From Streptomyces sp. 549 (GTDB lineage: Bacteria > Actinomycetota > Actinomycetes > Streptomycetales > Streptomycetaceae): a stretch of 64,000 bases of DNA. The notes under the pieces were generated by a model. That model saw only the letters and a program-made list of their open reading frames with translations. It was not told the origin of the DNA and did no database searches. The stretch is from positions 186,001 through 250,000 of the forward strand of contig NZ_JASKMT010000003.1 of assembly GCF_030124175.1 (NCBI RefSeq), given 5' to 3'. This document shows, piece by piece, positions 8,178 through 16,341 of this stretch (positions within the stretch are counted from its first letter, which is position 1; each line of letters starts with the position of its first letter). The translations under genes were made by a program, and so were the position numbers.

Positions 8178-10058
8178 GTGAACGACCGTCCCCCATCGGG
8201 AGTTACAACCCCGACCGGTACCGCTCACGACGCCTCGTATCCCCCCTACGACGCGAGCTACGCACCGTCCGACGGACACGGTGTGCCGTACGGCTACCCC
8301 GCCGGCGGCGCCTACGCCGACGATCCGCTTTTCGGTGCGATGCCGGACAACCACGGACAACCGACGGCCACCGGTTTCGACGCCTTCGCCGCGACCGGCC
8401 ACCACTCGGACAACTCCGCCCCTCTCACGGACAACTACGGCACCGGTGCCTACGACACGGGCAGCCACCAGACAGCCGGTCACGATTTTGCAGCGTCCTG
8501 GCAGGACGCTCCCGAGCAGAACGCTCCCGACCCGCGGCACTTCCCGGACCCCTCGTCCCAGCAGGGCAACTCCGGCTGGTCGCCGGACTCCTCGGGCCAG
8601 TGGAGCACCGTCCCCGACGCCGCGCACGGCGCCTACCCCGCTGACCCCTACGTGTCGGACGCCTACGGCTTCGACCCGTACGCCGGGGGCGGCAGTACCG
8701 GCGGTTACGGCACCGGCGCGTACCGGACCACCGAGTGGGACGGCGGCCAGGCGGGGCAGCCGGGCGACCAGCACCACGATCCGTCCCCCGGCCAGGACGG
8801 CGGCTACGCCGAGCAGGCCGCGGACGGCTCCGGAGCCAACGGCTGGGAGAGCGGCGCCTACGCCACCGTCAGCTGGGAGCCGGTCGCCAACGCCTCGGGC
8901 AGCTGGGACACCGGCAGTTGGGATACCGCCGCCTTCACCTCCGTGCCGCGCCAGCCCTCGGGCAGCCGCACCGGCGAGTACCCGGCCGACCCGGATCAGC
9001 ACACCGGCGGGTACCACGGCGAAGGCCACCACCCCGACGACCCGAACCCCGACGGTCCCTCGCACGATGCCGACACGGCGGAGAACGACTTCCGCAACAC
9101 CGGCCTCGCCGAATCCGGTAAGCAGCGCGACGAGTTCCGCGACAGCGAGTACTCCTCCAACGACTACGACGCCTACGACCACGACCACGACCACCGTGCC
9201 GAGCACGAAGCCCACGCGGGAGCCGACGGCCTCGGCGCGGACGCGCTGCCCGACGAGGAGCCGCCGGTCCGCGAACCGGTGGGAGCAGCGGGAGCCGCCC
9301 ACCCGGCCGCACCGTCCTCACGCGGACGGCGGCGCGCGGTCAAGCCGCGGCGCTCGGCGCTGCTGACGGTGGCCGTGCCCTCGGTCGCCGTCATGGGGGT
9401 GGCCGGCATCGCCGCCGCCTCGGTCGGCGCTCCGGCGGAGGACCTCGACGACAAGCCCGTGCAGGCCGCTGCCGACGGTGCGCCGGTGAAGCCGTCGGCC
9501 GCCAACCGGAAGCTGGACACGCAGTTGGCCGGGCTCTCGGCGGACGCCGGGGACTTCGCCGACCGGGCCAGCCGGACGCAGGAGCGCATCGACCTCAAGG
9601 AACGGCAGGAGGCCGAGCGCAAGCGCAAGGAGGCGGAGGCCATCCGCAAGGAGGCGCTGCGTCCGAAGTTCGCCCTGCCCGTGGCCCAGCACGGACTGAG
9701 CGCCTACTACGGCCAGGCCGGCATCAACTGGATGTCCGTGCACACCGGCATCGACTTCCCGGTCGGCTACGGCACCCCGGTGCTCGCCGCCACCGACGGC
9801 ACCGTGTCGACCAAGTGGGACCTCTCCTACGGCAACATGGCCATCGTCACCGCGGCCGACGGCACCGAGACCTGGTACTGCCACCTCAGCAGCACCAAGA
9901 TCCGGTCCGGACCGGTGAAGGCGGGCGAGACGATCGGCTACGCCGGCAGCTCCGGCAACTCCACCGGCCCGCACCTGCACTTCGAGGTACGCCCCGGCGG
10001 CGGCTCGGCCGTCGACCCCGTCGCCTGGTTCCGCACCAAGGGCCTGGACCCGACGTAA
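8178..10058 (+). CDS. Membrane-anchored M23 family metallopeptidase
   Basis: About 626 residues in three parts. Residues 1-390 are Asp/Gly/Tyr/Ser/Thr-rich and probably disordered. A single transmembrane segment lies near 394-418, followed by a Lys/Glu/Arg-rich coiled coil (about 450-495). The C-terminal M23 peptidase domain has H522 and D526 of the HxxxD zinc site, and H599 and H601 of HLHFE, so the metal site is complete. M23 enzymes cleave peptidoglycan peptide crosslinks. The topology places a long acidic cytoplasmic tail inside and the peptidase outside. Two adjacent GTG codons could serve as start, preceded by AAAGAGAAG. The very long cytoplasmic tail is unusual and may be a docking or regulatory region. 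Confidence 0.88.
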   Translation: MNDRPPSGVTTPTGTAHDASYPPYDASYAPSDGHGVPYGYPAGGAYADDPLFGAMPDNHGQPTATGFDAFAATGHHSDNSAPLTDNYGTGAYDTGSHQTAGHDFAASWQDAPEQNAPDPRHFPDPSSQQGNSGWSPDSSGQWSTVPDAAHGAYPADPYVSDAYGFDPYAGGGSTGGYGTGAYRTTEWDGGQAGQPGDQHHDPSPGQDGGYAEQAADGSGANGWESGAYATVSWEPVANASGSWDTGSWDTAAFTSVPRQPSGSRTGEYPADPDQHTGGYHGEGHHPDDPNPDGPSHDADTAENDFRNTGLAESGKQRDEFRDSEYSSNDYDAYDHDHDHRAEHEAHAGADGLGADALPDEEPPVREPVGAAGAAHPAAPSSRGRRRAVKPRRSALLTVAVPSVAVMGVAGIAAASVGAPAEDLDDKPVQAAADGAPVKPSAANRKLDTQLAGLSADAGDFADRASRTQERIDLKERQEAERKRKEAEAIRKEALRPKFALPVAQHGLSAYYGQAGINWMSVHTGIDFPVGYGTPVLAATDGTVSTKWDLSYGNMAIVTAADGTETWYCHLSSTKIRSGPVKAGETIGYAGSSGNSTGPHLHFEVRPGGGSAVDPVAWFRTKGLDPT

Positions 10059-10114
10059 GCGATCAGGGCAGGCCCGGTGCCCACCGGGCTCCGGGCAGCC
10101 CTCCCGCCGTGCCC

Positions 10115-10150
10115 CGAACGGCCGGTCCGCGACAGCGGACCGGCCGTTCG
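10115..10150 (+). terminator. Strong hairpin terminator after the M23 gene
   Basis: A perfect 16-base inverted repeat with a GACA tetraloop lies just downstream of the M23 stop. There is no U-tract, which is usual for Streptomyces terminators. Confidence 0.8.
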
Positions 10151-10353
10151 GCGTGTGCGGCGTGTGCGGGCTCCCCGTCATGGTGCGAGTCGGGGCGCGC
10201 CCGCCCGTGCCGCCGGTGCACGCCGTCGCACGCCCCCGCTGTGCGTTCGCACGCCACTTCCGCACCCATAACCCTGTGAAGTCGAATGAGTACACACCGT
10301 GCCGACCGGGGCGACAGAGCGCCTCCGGCACACGGCCACAGGTCAGGAGTGCC

Positions 10354-10677
10354 ATGCGCAACCGTCGAACCCTCCGTGCCGCCGTCACCTCGCTCGTGAT
10401 GGCCGTCGTACTCACCTTCGGCACCGGCGCCGCGTTCGCCAGCAGCTTCCTCAGCTGGGAGGGCCCGCAGAACACCGGTCGCGCCAAGGAGGTGCACGCC
10501 TGCGGATGCCACAACATCGACGACAGGTTCAAGGCGGCCTACCGCTTCACCTACACCGGCCAGACCGCCGCCATGTACAACGCGCGGGACTGCCGGGGCG
10601 TCGTGCACTACACCTTCCGCGGCAACGCGGAGAGCAAGCAGCCCTTCGGCTGGAAGAGCATCTTCTTCCACTGCTGA
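10354..10677 (+). CDS. Small secreted cysteine-containing protein
   Basis: A 107-residue precursor that I do not recognise. It starts with MRNRR, then a hydrophobic core (about 12-28) and a GAAFA cleavage-like site near residue 31. The mature form is about 76 residues and has four Cys (CGC near the start, one central, one as the final residue), enough for two disulfides. The C-terminal half (YNARDCRGVVHYTF ... IFFHC) vaguely recalls beta/gamma-crystallin-like small secreted proteins of actinomycetes, but that is only an impression. The ATG has AGGAG seven bases upstream. It is monocistronic, with hairpin terminators on both sides. Likely exported by Sec into the wall or medium. Confidence 0.75.
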   Translation: MRNRRTLRAAVTSLVMAVVLTFGTGAAFASSFLSWEGPQNTGRAKEVHACGCHNIDDRFKAAYRFTYTGQTAAMYNARDCRGVVHYTFRGNAESKQPFGWKSIFFHC

Positions 10678-10705
10678 GCCCGCGGTCCCCGCCGCCCCGG
10701 AAAAG

Positions 10706-10747
10706 CGCGGCGCCCGGCATCCCGCGGGAGGGATGCCGGGCGCCGCG
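10706..10747. terminator. Bidirectional terminator between secreted protein and pcrA
   Basis: A perfect 18-base inverted repeat with a six-base loop sits between two convergent genes, so it can serve both strands. Confidence 0.8.
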
Positions 10748-10752
10748 GTGAG

Positions 10753-13236
10753 TCAGAGCTTCTCGACGGGGGCGTAACGCAGCAGCAGGCGCTTGGGCTT
10801 GGGATCGCCGAAGTCGACGGTGGCCTCGGAGCTGTCGCCGCTGCCCTTCACCTCGACGACCGTGCCGAGGCCGAAACTGTCGTGCGTCACCCGGTCCCCC
10901 ACCGACAGCTGGACCACGGTGCGCTCCTTCGCCCTGCGGGTGGCGAAACCCGAGGCGCCGCGGCGCGAGACGGACGACAGCATCGAGCCGCCGATGCCCG
11001 AGGTCGGCGCCATCGATCCGCCACCGCCGCCCGCGCTGCCGCCGGTGCGGCGCCACTCCAGGTACTCCGGCGGGATCTCCTCCAGGAAGCGCGAGGCCGG
11101 GTTGTAGGAGGGCTGGCCCCAGGCGCTGCGCAGCGTGGACCGGCTGACGTAGAGCCGCTCCCGGGCGCGGGTGATGCCGACGTAGGCGAGCCGGCGCTCC
11201 TCCTCCAGTTCCTTGGGCTGGCCGAGTGCCCGCATGTGCGGGAACACGCCGTCCTCCATGCCGGTGAGGAACACGACGGGGAACTCCAGGCCCTTGGCGG
11301 TGTGCAGGGTCATCAGCGTGATGACGCCCGCTCCCTCCTCGGCGTCGTCGGGAATCTGGTCGGAGTCGGCCACCAGGGCGACCTTCTCCAGGAAGTCGGC
11401 CAGCGTGCCGGGCTCGTCCTCGGCGCGTTCCTGCTCGAACTCCAGCGCCACGGCAGCGAGTTCCTGGAGGTTCTCGACCCGCGTCTCGTCCTGCGGATCG
11501 GTGGACGCCTGGAGTTCGGCCAGGTAGCCGGTCTGCTCCAGAACCGCTTCCAGCACGGTCGCCGGGCCCGCGCCGGCTTCGACGACGGTGCGCAGCTCCT
11601 CCATCAGGACGTTGAAGCGCTTGACGGCGTTGACCGACCGGGCGGCCATGCCGTACGCCTCGTCCACCCGGCGCAGCGCGTCGGGGAACGTCGTCTTCTC
11701 GCGTGCGGCGAGGGCGTCGATCATGGCCTCCGCACGGTCGCCGATGCCGCGCTTGGGCACGTTGAGGATGCGCCGCAGCGGGACGGTGTCCTCGGGGTTG
11801 GCCAGCACCCGCAGGTAGGCCAGGACGTCGCGGACCTCGCGGCGCTCGTAGAAGCGCACCCCGCCGACGACCTTGTACGGCAGCCCGACCCGGATGAAGA
11901 CCTCCTCGAAGACCCGGGACTGCGCGTTGGTGCGGTAGAAGACGGCGACGTCACCGGACTTGGCGTCCCCGGCGTCGGTCAGCCGGTCGATCTCGTCGGC
12001 GACGAACTGGGCCTCGTCATGCTCGGTGTCGGCGACGTAGCCCGTGATGCGCGGTCCGCTTCCGGCCTGCGTCCACAGGTTCTTCGGGCGGCGGTTCTCG
12101 TTGCGCTCGATGACGGAGTTGGCCGCGCTGAGAATGGTCTGCGTGGAGCGGTAGTTCTGCTCCAGCAGGATGGTGCGCGCGTCCGGGTAGTCCTCCTCGA
12201 ACTGGAGGATGTTGCGGATCGTCGCGCCGCGGAAGGCGTAGATGCTCTGGTCGGCGTCGCCCACGACGCACAGCTCCGCCTGCGGCGGGCCCGGCTCGCC
12301 CCCCGGCGCGGCCGGGGCCGACCCCGGCTGCGAGGGGCCGACCAGCTCCCTGACCAGGGTGTACTGGGCGTGGTTGGTGTCCTGGTACTCGTCGACCAGG
12401 ACGTGCCGGAAGCGTCGGCGGTAGTGCTCGGCGACGTCCGGGAACGCCTGGAGCAGGTGCACGGTGGTCATGATGATGTCGTCGAAGTCCAGCGCGTTGG
12501 CCTCGCGCAGCCGGGACTGGTACATCGAGTAGGCCTCGGCGAGCGTCTTCTCGAAGCCGTCCGCCGCCCTGGACGCGAAGTCCTCCTCGTCGACGAGTTC
12601 GTTCTTCAGGTTCGACACCTTCGCGCTGAACGCCTTCGGCGGGAAGCGCTTCGGGTCCAGGTCGAGGTCCCGGCAGACGAGCGCCATCAGCCGCTTGGAG
12701 TCGGCGGCGTCGTAGATCGAGAACGACGACGTGAAGCCCAGCTTCTTGCTCTCCCGCCGCAGGATGCGCACGCACGCGCTGTGGAAGGTGGACACCCACA
12801 TCGACTGGGCGCGCGGGCCGACCAGCTCCGCGACGCGCTCCTTCATCTCACCGGCGGCCTTGTTGGTGAAGGTGATGGCGAGGATCTGCCCCGGATGCGC
12901 GCCGCGGGCGGCCAGCAGGTGGGCGATGCGGTGGGTGAGCACCCGCGTCTTGCCGGAGCCGGCACCGGCGACGATCAGCAGGGGCGACCCGCTGTGCACC
13001 ACCGCGGCGCCCTGCTGCTCGTTGAGGCCGTCCAGCAGTGCCTGCGGATCGATCACCGGGCGCGGCGCACCGTCCCGGTAGTAGGCGTCGCGGCCCCCTG
13101 TGTAGGCGCCCGTGAACAGCCCTTCCGGCACCTCCTCGGTGGGCGGGTCCGAGGGGTGCGCGGAGTCGGGCGGCGGTTCCTGGCCCGCGGGGGGCTCGAG
13201 GTCCGCCAGGAAGCTGTCGTCGAAGAGGCTGCTCAT
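10753..13236 (-). CDS. pcrA: ATP-dependent DNA helicase PcrA/UvrD
   Basis: An 827-residue superfamily 1A helicase. Walker A is AGAGSGKT at about 90-97, motif II is DEYQDTN, QNYRST is motif IV, LMTLHTAKGLEFP is motif V and VGITRARERL is motif VI. The C-terminus has the Tudor-like PcrA/UvrD tail that contacts RNA polymerase and DNA (VGDRVTHDSFGLGTVVEV). PcrA unwinds DNA 3' to 5' in nucleotide excision and mismatch repair and removes RecA filaments. The 70-residue N-terminal extension before the helicase core is Pro/Glu-rich and typical of actinobacterial PcrA. The ATG follows a TAGACT -10-like hexamer by nine bases, so the leader is short or absent. Divergent from the DUF1707 gene. Confidence 0.96.
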   Translation of the reverse strand: MSSLFDDSFLADLEPPAGQEPPPDSAHPSDPPTEEVPEGLFTGAYTGGRDAYYRDGAPRPVIDPQALLDGLNEQQGAAVVHSGSPLLIVAGAGSGKTRVLTHRIAHLLAARGAHPGQILAITFTNKAAGEMKERVAELVGPRAQSMWVSTFHSACVRILRRESKKLGFTSSFSIYDAADSKRLMALVCRDLDLDPKRFPPKAFSAKVSNLKNELVDEEDFASRAADGFEKTLAEAYSMYQSRLREANALDFDDIIMTTVHLLQAFPDVAEHYRRRFRHVLVDEYQDTNHAQYTLVRELVGPSQPGSAPAAPGGEPGPPQAELCVVGDADQSIYAFRGATIRNILQFEEDYPDARTILLEQNYRSTQTILSAANSVIERNENRRPKNLWTQAGSGPRITGYVADTEHDEAQFVADEIDRLTDAGDAKSGDVAVFYRTNAQSRVFEEVFIRVGLPYKVVGGVRFYERREVRDVLAYLRVLANPEDTVPLRRILNVPKRGIGDRAEAMIDALAAREKTTFPDALRRVDEAYGMAARSVNAVKRFNVLMEELRTVVEAGAGPATVLEAVLEQTGYLAELQASTDPQDETRVENLQELAAVALEFEQERAEDEPGTLADFLEKVALVADSDQIPDDAEEGAGVITLMTLHTAKGLEFPVVFLTGMEDGVFPHMRALGQPKELEEERRLAYVGITRARERLYVSRSTLRSAWGQPSYNPASRFLEEIPPEYLEWRRTGGSAGGGGGSMAPTSGIGGSMLSSVSRRGASGFATRRAKERTVVQLSVGDRVTHDSFGLGTVVEVKGSGDSSEATVDFGDPKPKRLLLRYAPVEKL

Positions 13237-13294
13237 CGCCTACCGAGTCTAGGCCGCCCCACTGACGGCGCCGCCGACTCCTAGAATTGTCCCC

Positions 13295-13912
13295 ATGACT
13301 GACCCCTCGCGTGCGCCGGCGCCCCGTCCCGGTCGTGATCCTGATCTGCGGGCCTCGCACGCCGACCGGGAAGCGGTCGCCGAGTTGCTGCGGCAGGCCG
13401 CGGGAGACGGGCGGATCGACCTGGAGGAGCTGGAGGAGCGGCTTGAGCGGGCCTTCTCGGCGCGCACCTACGGCGAACTGGCCCCGCTGACCGCCGATCT
13501 GCCGGTGGAGACCGCGGCGGTCGATCCGCGCGACGAGCAGCCGATGGAGCTGCGGTCGGGTGTGGGCGACCTCTCGCAGGCCGGCCACTGGGTGGTGCCG
13601 TCCCGGATCACCGCGGTGTCGCGGATGGGCAACATCGTGATCGATTTCACTCAGGCCGTGTGCCGGCACTCCGAGGTGTTCCTGGAGGTCAACGCCGGCA
13701 TGGGCAACGTCACGGTGATCGTCCCCGTGGGCTGGTCGGTGCGCTCGCACGGGCTGAAGGCGTCGATCGGCTCGGTCCGCAACCGGGCGACCGAGCCGCC
13801 CGAGCCGGGTGCGCCCACGCTGGAGGTGTCGGGCCGCGCGGCCATGGGCGACGTGCGCATCCGCCACCTCAACCGCTGGGAGACCTGGCGCCGCCGCGAC
13901 AGGTCCTCGTAG
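13295..13912 (+). CDS. DUF1707 domain-containing protein
   Basis: A 205-residue protein. Residues about 18-70 form a DUF1707 (SHOCT-like) domain with the RASHADREAVAELL...DGRIDLEELEERLERAFSA pattern. Residues about 85-190 form a beta-rich domain resembling the C-terminal part of LiaF/DUF2154 proteins (MGNIVIDFTQAVC, MGNVTVIVPVGWSV). No transmembrane segment is visible. DUF1707 proteins are common in Actinobacteria and their role is unknown; the LiaF-like part suggests envelope-stress sensing by analogy only. The ATG lies seven bases after TAGAAT with no Shine-Dalgarno, a likely leaderless start. Confidence 0.85.
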   Translation: MTDPSRAPAPRPGRDPDLRASHADREAVAELLRQAAGDGRIDLEELEERLERAFSARTYGELAPLTADLPVETAAVDPRDEQPMELRSGVGDLSQAGHWVVPSRITAVSRMGNIVIDFTQAVCRHSEVFLEVNAGMGNVTVIVPVGWSVRSHGLKASIGSVRNRATEPPEPGAPTLEVSGRAAMGDVRIRHLNRWETWRRRDRSS

Positions 13913-14383
13913 CAACGCGGCCCCGAACAGTCCGCGGCCGGGATGACGGCGCCCGGGTTGACAACGGCCGCCTGGACAACGGCCGCGTTGATAACGAATA
14001 GGTATCGGGACATACCGCTCGCCGGTCCTCCCAAGCGCCCCGGGGCCTGACCACGGACACGTCCGTGCCACAGCGCGGTCCGTCCCGGTTGACCCGCACG
14101 TCGGCACCCCCGGCGTGTCCGACGACGGTGACGTGCGCGGCGACGACGGTGGCCTACGCGGGGCGGGTGACGTACGCCGGGCGGGTGTCGTACGCGGCGC
14201 CGGTGACGTAGAAGCACGCGGCGGCGGGTTCCGCGACCCCCTTGCGCACAGTGGTCGGTTCCCGGTACAGAACCGGCACCGCCGGACATTCGGTGGTCAG
14301 TACCGGGCGGAAGAAGGCCACGGAACGGCCAGTCCCGGTCACCGTCCGCTCGGCTCGCGCCGTCCGTTCTAGCGTCCAGATCC
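13913..14383. other. Intergenic region upstream of the NlpC/P60 gene
   Basis: I see no convincing gene on either strand. It contains short direct repeats (GGGCGGGTGACGTACG and relatives, and paired CAACGGCCGC copies) and probably the promoter of the NlpC/P60 gene. A TAGCGT hexamer lies about 14 bases before that ATG. Confidence 0.4.
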
Positions 14384-15451
14384 ATGGCCGCGCACCGAAA
14401 GATCCGCACCCCCCGCAACTCCAAGCCCCGTTCCGCCACCTGGGCCCTGGCCCTGGCGGGAGCCGCCACCGCGACGGCCGCCACCTCCGGCGGCACCGCA
14501 CAGGCCGACCCCCGCCCCTCGGCGGAGCAGGTCAGGACGAAGGTGGACCGGCTGCACCACGAGGCCGAACAGGCCACGGAGCGGTACAACGGCGCCACCG
14601 AGCAGGCCGGCAAGACCGAGCGAAAACTCAACTCGCTCCGGGACGAGGCGTCCAGACAGACCGCGCGGCTCAACGCCGTGCGCAACTCCCTGGGTTCCTA
14701 CGCGACCGCGCAGTACCGGCAGGGCGGTGCCATCGACCCCACCGTGCAACTGGCCCTGTCCTCGGCGCCGGAGGAGTTCCTGCGCCGGGCGGCGGCAGCC
14801 GACCGGGTGGGCCACCAGCAGGCCCGGACGCTGGACCGGCTGAGGACGCGGCTGCGCGGAGTGCAGCAACTGCGTTCCGAGGCCGACGCGAAGCTGTCGG
14901 CGCTGCGGGCGGCACAGCGCACCGCGAGGGAGCACAAGCGGACCGTCGAGACCAAACTCGCCCAGGCGGACCGGCTGCTGGCGCAGCTGGCACCGGCCCA
15001 GCGCGAAGCACTGCTGGCGCAGGACGGCCACGGCGGTCCGGAGGCCGCACGCAGCTCACGTACCGCGGCGCGCGGCGGGATCGGCCCCGACCAGGCGGCC
15101 GGGCCCCGGGCGACGCAGGCCATCGCCTACGCGCGCACCGCCCTGGGCAAGCCGTACGTGTGGGGCGCCACCGGGCCCGGCGCGTACGACTGCTCGGGGC
15201 TGACGCAGGCGGCGTGGCAGGCGGCGGGCGTCGCCCTGCCCCGGACGACGTACACCCAGGTGAACGCCGGGCGGCGCGTCGCCCGCAGTGAACTCGCCCC
15301 TGGCGACCTGGTGTTCTTCTACTCCGGTCTCAGCCATGTCGGCCTCTACATCGGCAACGGCCAGATGATCCACGCACCGCGCCCCGGCGCCCCGGTCCGC
15401 GTCGCCCCCATCGACGAGATGCCCTTCAACACCGCCACCCGCCCGGCCTGA
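14384..15451 (+). CDS. Secreted NlpC/P60 peptidoglycan endopeptidase
   Basis: A 355-residue secreted wall hydrolase. The N-terminus is basic, followed by a hydrophobic stretch (about 19-35) and an Ala-rich cleavage region near AQADP. Residues 45-235 are a long coiled coil (RTKVDRLHHEAEQ ... LLAQLAP), as in RipA/CwlO-type proteins. The C-terminal NlpC/P60 domain has catalytic C270 (DCSGL), H318 (SHVGLY) and H330 (IHAPRPG). Such enzymes cut D-Glu/DAP bonds during growth, septation or germination, and the coiled coil often keeps the enzyme inactive until a partner binds. Start ATG is not preceded by a clear Shine-Dalgarno. A NTF2-like gene on the other strand follows. Confidence 0.93.
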   Translation: MAAHRKIRTPRNSKPRSATWALALAGAATATAATSGGTAQADPRPSAEQVRTKVDRLHHEAEQATERYNGATEQAGKTERKLNSLRDEASRQTARLNAVRNSLGSYATAQYRQGGAIDPTVQLALSSAPEEFLRRAAAADRVGHQQARTLDRLRTRLRGVQQLRSEADAKLSALRAAQRTAREHKRTVETKLAQADRLLAQLAPAQREALLAQDGHGGPEAARSSRTAARGGIGPDQAAGPRATQAIAYARTALGKPYVWGATGPGAYDCSGLTQAAWQAAGVALPRTTYTQVNAGRRVARSELAPGDLVFFYSGLSHVGLYIGNGQMIHAPRPGAPVRVAPIDEMPFNTATRPA

Positions 15452-15478
15452 GGCGGCGGCCGTCCGCATCCGCGCCGC

Positions 15479-15841
15479 TCAACCCGCCAAGGTGCCCTGG
15501 TGGAAGTACATGCGCCAGCCGGATTCCGTCCTGCGCCACAGAGAACTGCGCCATGCCCGGCGCCCGTCGTCGGTGAGGTACGTCAGGTGGACGATGCCCG
15601 GGGCGAGGACGGTCCCGCTCATCTGGCTGACCTCGACCGGAGGCCCCGGGTCCGCGGAGCCGGCGCTCGTCACGGTGAGGATCGACGTGGCGTCCCAGCG
15701 CCTTCCGGAGGCTCCGATCTCGGTGAAACCAGGGTCCAGGAGCTCCGAGACGAGGGCCGGCGAAGCACGCACCTCGGGGTCGAGAAGCCGCATCTCCGCC
15801 GCGACGGCCGCCTCAACGGCCCGCTCGTCCTCGTCTGCCAC
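15479..15841 (-). CDS. NTF2-like (DUF4440/SnoaL-type) small protein
   Basis: A 120-residue protein with the cone-shaped NTF2-like pattern: an N-terminal helix (DERAVEAAVAAEMRLLDPEVRASPALVSELLDP), then FTEIGASGRRWDATSI, and strands ending RRTESGWRMYFHQGTLA. DUF4440 proteins are small and often of unknown ligand; some act as polyketide cyclases or ketosteroid isomerase-like enzymes, but no catalytic Asp pair can be assigned here. It is a single gene converging on the NlpC/P60 gene, with only 27 bases between stops. Fold assignment is fairly confident; function is open. Confidence 0.8.
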   Translation of the reverse strand: MADEDERAVEAAVAAEMRLLDPEVRASPALVSELLDPGFTEIGASGRRWDATSILTVTSAGSADPGPPVEVSQMSGTVLAPGIVHLTYLTDDGRRAWRSSLWRRTESGWRMYFHQGTLAG

Positions 15842-16341
15842 GTGTGCACCCTACGGGCGGCGATGCGCGGATGAGGCAGGGGCCGGACGTCGAGGGCGGG
15901 GGCCGCCGCGGTCGGGCCGGACGTCGAGGTCGGTCGCCTAGGGCGAGGGCTGCCGCTGCCCAGCCGGACGGGGCGGGGTGGCGATCAACTCACCACCGGA
16001 TCAACTCACTCGTTCGTGTGAGGCGCGAAACCGGGAGCGCCGGGCCCGGCGCGCGCCCCCGCTGGGCGGAGGGCGCCCCGCCGGCCCGGGCGTCGCCCGA
16101 GCCGGACACGGAAACCGCACGCCAGGGCGCTGCCCGACGACGTCGGGGGTGGGCAGCGGCCCGGCAGGACGGGTGCGCCCGGCGCCCCCGGTCCGGCGGC
16201 GGTGGCCGCGGCCGTCGCCCGGCGGCTGCCGCAGCCGTCCCCGGCGGCCCCGAAGGGTCGCGCGGTACGGCACAATCCCCTTGCAACATCCGGAAGTTGG
16301 CGGCGATCGGGCCACCGGCAGAGCGAACAGGGCGGGTACAG
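15842..16341. other. Intergenic region with direct repeats
   Basis: There is no supported gene. It contains two copies of a GGGCCGGACGTCGAGG-like direct repeat near 15880-15940 and a paired GATCAACTCAC near 15981-16010, in otherwise GC-rich DNA. A TTGCAAC island sits just upstream of the membrane-protein gene. Confidence 0.4.

Noticed and set aside
10882-13284. An 800-codon frame antisense to pcrA
   Set aside because: The minus strand encodes a complete helicase with all motifs; the plus-strand product is a compositional shadow.
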